From: Baffinella frigidus
Lineage: Eukaryota; Cryptophyceae; Cryptomonadales; Baffinellaceae
Direction: 5' to 3'
DNA: 13,880 nucleotides
Assembly (NCBI GenBank): GCA_026770585.1
Contig: MU646962.1
Location: forward strand, 216,026-229,905
Shown piece after piece: positions 12,213 through 13,880 of the stretch. Each line of letters begins with the position of its first letter. The first letter of the stretch is position 1. The notes beneath the pieces were generated by a model. The model was not told the origin of the DNA. It was given only the letters and a program-made list of their open reading frames with translations, and did not search any database. The position numbers and the translations under genes were made by a program.

Positions 12213-12301
12213 TGTCCCCATTAACCGCCGGGTAAGAAGTCACGGGCGAGGAGGAGGCAGGCGCTGCGGGATCGATCGTGTGGATGTCCTTGATCTTCTC
12301 T
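12213..12301 (-). pseudogene. Diverged tandem copy of the SIKDI exon
   Basis: The minus strand after CCTGGACCAG reads EKIKDIHTIDPAAPASSSPV then TSYPAVNGDTRTS and TGA. It matches ESIKDIYAIDAAAPDASSP of the neighbour. The acceptor terminates a short telomere-like stretch (12305-12366, CCCTAAACC sense on the minus strand). It could be a functional alternative exon or a decaying duplicate. Confidence 0.45.
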
Positions 12302-12304
12302 CTG

Positions 12305-12366
12305 GTCCAGGGTTCAAGGTTGAAGTGAAGGGGTTGAGCGGTTTAGGGTTTGGGGATTTGGGGCTT
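12305..12366. repeat. Short telomere-like stretch ending in an acceptor
   Basis: Plus-strand TTTAGGGTTTGGGG and AGGGTTCAAGGTTGAA units. Read on the minus strand, it ends CCTTGAACCCTGGACCAG directly before the SIKDI-copy exon, repeating the pattern of the other telomere-like introns. Confidence 0.6.
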
Positions 12367-12495
12367 GAAACCTAAACCAGACACACGGGCGTCAGCCCTC
12401 ACGTCACCCCTTGCAACCAACACGAGAGAGCGTTCCGCAGGCGCACCATGCGGGCGAGCGAGCAAGCACGCACGCGAGGCGGGGTTATTACGGGA

Positions 12496-12555
12496 GGAGG
12501 ACACCCGTAGGGTCCTATGCACATGCCTGCTGTAGCGTCCTGCGGAGGGGGGGTG
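12496..12555. mobile_element. Internal remnant of MITE family 1
   Basis: GAGGACACCCGTAGGGTCCT then ATGCACATGCCTGCTGTAG and a G-run align with the centre of the copy at 1918-2032 (GGACCACCATAGGGCCCTAT then GCATAGGCCTGCTGTAGGG). Terminal repeats are missing. The surrounding 12367-12720 holds no gene that I can support, only this remnant and GC-rich simple sequence. Confidence 0.5.
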
Positions 12556-12646
12556 GGGGGTGGAGGGAGTTCCTTAGGCGGTCGCAGAAGGCAGGGGAAG
12601 GGTAGGGCGTTTTGCAGCCCTCGCACTCCACGCGTCCCAGCGACCC

Positions 12647-12717
12647 ATGCACCTGCCCCACGCCATCAACACTCAGCCCCAACTCCCAACTCCCAACCCC
12701 CAACCCCTAACCTCACA
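12647..12717. repeat. Low-complexity CCAACTCC/CCAACCCC stretch
   Basis: CCCCAACTCCCAACTCCCAA then CCCCCAACCCCTAACC is a degenerate C-rich heptamer run related to the telomere-like arrays. On the minus strand it is GTTAGGGGTTGGG and follows the candidate exon at 12724-12765. Confidence 0.6.
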
Positions 12718-12723
12718 CAAACT

Positions 12724-12765
12724 CCTCGAACGGACGCTGCTGGAGATGCCGCTGGCGTCGATGCC
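12724..12765 (-). CDS. Candidate short exon GIDASGISSSVRSR
   Basis: On the minus strand 14 consecutive codons, all ending in G or C except CGT, read GIDASGISSSVRSR. The splice ends are unclear: GTGTGAGG lies a few bases downstream as a possible donor, and upstream is a near-duplicated AAACTATGGG motif without a good acceptor. It is kept because of codon use only. Confidence 0.35.
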
Positions 12766-12975
12766 CCATAGTTTTGATCCCATAGTTTTTCTCTGTGCGC
12801 CGTTGCTGCAGTGGCTCGAACGGATTCCGCGTCGGCACACCCACCCAGGGCGTTCAGGTGGCAGGGGTGTATCCAAAGACATCATCGTGTGGGGCTGAAC
12901 TTTCTTTTTCATCAAATCGACCGTGTTGTGCTTTGTATCGCGAAAATTGATCGAGAAGGGAATGACGGAGCGTAC

Positions 12976-13029
12976 CGGGACGAGAAGTGGGTGGGGAATG
13001 CCGGTCTTGAAGTCAAGCCCATCGATGTT
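12976..13029 (-). CDS. Orphan internal exon NIDGLDFKTG
   Basis: On the minus strand GGGTGCGCAG is followed by 18 codons NIDGLDFKTGIPHPLLVP and CCG|GTACGC. Both ends are phase 0. It lies next to a tandem duplication on its 5' side. The acceptor is AG|A. No family recognised. Confidence 0.5.
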
Positions 13030-13032
13030 CTG

Positions 13033-13226
13033 CGCACCCGCGCGCCAGGAGAGTCTCAGAAATTTTCTGTAAAGCAAAAAGCTGACCGGGACTGCAGAAG
13101 CTGTTATCGAAAAGTCCCACACCACATAAGTTGTAGCCCGCTGGCCACACAATCTCAGTGATTCTCCATAAGAATAACAGCTGGCCGGGACTGCAGAAAA
13201 CCACAACCGCATAACGTGTAGCCCGA
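13033..13226. repeat. Two tandem ~100-bp units
   Basis: On the minus strand GCAGTCCCGG(C/T)CAGCT is followed in each unit by TTAT/TTTGCTTTA..., GAGAATCACTGAGATTGTGT or GAAAATTTCTGAGACTCTCC, and GG(C/G)(G)GGCTACA-like ends. Each unit is preceded by a (A/C)(A/G)TTATG(C/T)GG run. The long minus-strand frame across 12673-13311 passes through them but has mixed codon use. Confidence 0.6.
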
Positions 13227-13257
13227 CGGATAATCCAACTTGGTTGCCCTCAAGTGC

Positions 13258-13311
13258 AGGTGGGACCTTGGCGTAGACTCTGCGGAGCAGGCCTTTGTCG
13301 TGCGCGACCAT
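13258..13311 (-). pseudogene. Copy A of the VAHDKGLLRRVY exon
   Basis: The minus strand reads MVAHDKGLLRRVYAKVPPAL, matching RVAHDKGLLRRVYTQVP of the exon at 13642-13719. The part upstream of VAHD is not conserved. It is the most diverged of three copies of GGGACCT(G/T)GG(T/C)GTAGACTC then TGCGGAG on the plus strand. Confidence 0.5.
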
Positions 13312-13337
13312 CTAGCTCTGCCTCACTGGGGTTGACC

Positions 13338-13525
13338 GACCATTTTCAAGTTGGCGTTCTGGGTCTGCGGTACAAATCCGTCAACTTTTTCGCTCCAAAG
13401 ATCCCGGGCGCACGAAATAGCTTCGCCCAAATGGACTGAGACAGAGCTAGAAGTTGGGACCTGGGTGTAGACTCTGCGGAGCAAGATCTTGCCGTGAGCA
13501 AGTGCGCCAGCGTGGGAAGGCGACA
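13338..13525 (-). pseudogene. Copy B of the VAHDKGLLRRVY exon with KVDGFVP extension
   Basis: The minus strand reads HAGALAHGKILLRRVYTQVP then TSSSVSVHLGEAISCARDLW and SEKVDGFVPQTQNANLKMV. The first part is a copy of 13642-13719. The last part matches the tail of the chimeric ORF at 8468-8518 (SKVDGCVPITQDVNLRIV). An inverted pair CTAGCTCTGCCTCA (13312-13325) and TGAGACAGAGCTAG (13437-13450) frames it; the same motif occurs at 7544-7557. Confidence 0.5.
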
Positions 13526-13641
13526 ATAATGCAATACTGGTAAAAGTCGACAATTTGGTACCAGCCCAGCACCGTCAACTTTCACCATATTGTTTCTATT
13601 TCTGCGGCCAACTTCGCTGCATGCCTCTCTCAGGTTGGGAC

Positions 13642-13719
13642 CTGGGTGTAGACTCTGCGGAGGAGCCCCTTGTCGTGGGCGACGCGCATGAAGAAGTGCG
13701 CCAGCGTGGGTCGGTACAC
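13642..13719 (-). CDS. Internal exon VYRPTLAHFF...VYTQ
   Basis: After ATCGGGATGCAG on the minus strand, 26 codons read VYRPTLAHFFMRVAHDKGLL then RRVYTQ, ending CAG|GTCCCA. 24 of 26 end in G or C. Phases 0/0, acceptor AG|G. An alternative upstream extension YIGMQ from GATGTAG is possible. It is the best-preserved of three local copies. No family recognised. Confidence 0.6.
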
Positions 13720-13776
13720 CTGCATCCCGATGTAGACTACATCGTCAAGAAAACGCGCTAGGCGTTACGCCCTCAC

Positions 13777-13836
13777 CCCCCGCGTTCACGTGCCTCGACC
13801 AAGAATTTCCGGAGACCCTTGGGCAGGAGGAACACC
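13777..13836 (-). CDS. Candidate exon VFLLPKGLRKFLVEARERG
   Basis: On the minus strand CTCCCGGAATTAG is followed by one base, then VFLLPKGLRKFLVEARERG, and GG|GTGAGG as donor. AG|G acceptor. The 5' part (GTGTTCCTCCTGCCCAAGG) resembles the repeats at the 3' end of the 434-aa gene, where the alternative frame reads VFLRPKTFSRV. Joining to 13719 in phase is not exact with this donor, so the boundary is uncertain. 13837-13880 shows nothing further. Confidence 0.45.
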
Positions 13837-13880
13837 CTAATTCCGGGAGGGAGGCAGAGCAGGGGACCACTTGGGAGGGG

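Noticed and set aside
12673-13311. 212-aa minus-strand ORF as a single gene
   Set aside because: It crosses a tandem duplication, at least one likely intron (GTACGC donor at 12975) and a low-complexity repeat. I annotated the exon-like parts instead.

Overview
The window looks like nuclear DNA of a eukaryotic alga. There are no operons, Shine-Dalgarno sites or dense ORFs. Instead there are short exons with very high third-position G+C, GT-AG (once apparently GC-AG) introns, and many degenerate arrays of the telomere heptamer CCCTAAA/TTTAGGG. Almost every 3' splice site I could fix by phase reads AG followed by G, and one donor is GC. Both traits are reported for dinoflagellates such as Symbiodiniaceae, so a dinoflagellate is my best guess. 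A cryptophyte or haptophyte is not excluded. The organism call is inference; exons and repeats are read directly.

Layout. 1-700 (+): ankyrin-repeat exons separated by telomere-like introns, the last exon frameshifted. 856-1101 (+): acidic C-terminal coding remnant. 1142-2435: hairpin repeats and a 106-118 bp TA-flanked MITE family. 2530-3800 (-): small phase-0 exons, telomere-like blocks, decayed exon copies and a second MITE. 4291-5595 (-): the one large intact gene, a 434-aa membrane-anchored Lys/Ala-rich coiled-coil-like protein. 5747-8138 (+): a five-exon gene of unknown family, divergent from it across about 150 bp that holds a palindrome. A ~430-bp near-identical inverted repeat (5528-5957 and 7994-8421) carries the divergent promoter and first exons of both genes and brackets the five-exon gene. 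8354-8975: a chimeric ORF and decayed partial copies of the 434-aa gene. 9220-9325: the best-preserved MITE. 9407-10526 (-): a four-exon gene with a telomere-like intron and one frameshift. 10690-11160: tandem copies of a last exon. 11421-12366: telomere-like blocks and duplicated exons. 12700-13840 (-): orphan exons and tandemly repeated exon units.

The main result is that several telomere-like arrays are precisely introns. When removed at GT(GC)...AG, the flanking exons join in phase and make sensible protein (ankyrin consensus at 372-507/641; the +strand gene across 6588-7595; the -strand gene across 9533-10010). In every supported case the CCCTAAA strand is the sense strand. The second result is the inverted repeat with inward-facing copies of exon 1, which could allow the enclosed 2 kb to invert without losing a promoter. 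Most other genes look like fragments from repeated local duplication and decay, as in subtelomeric or gene-poor chromatin.
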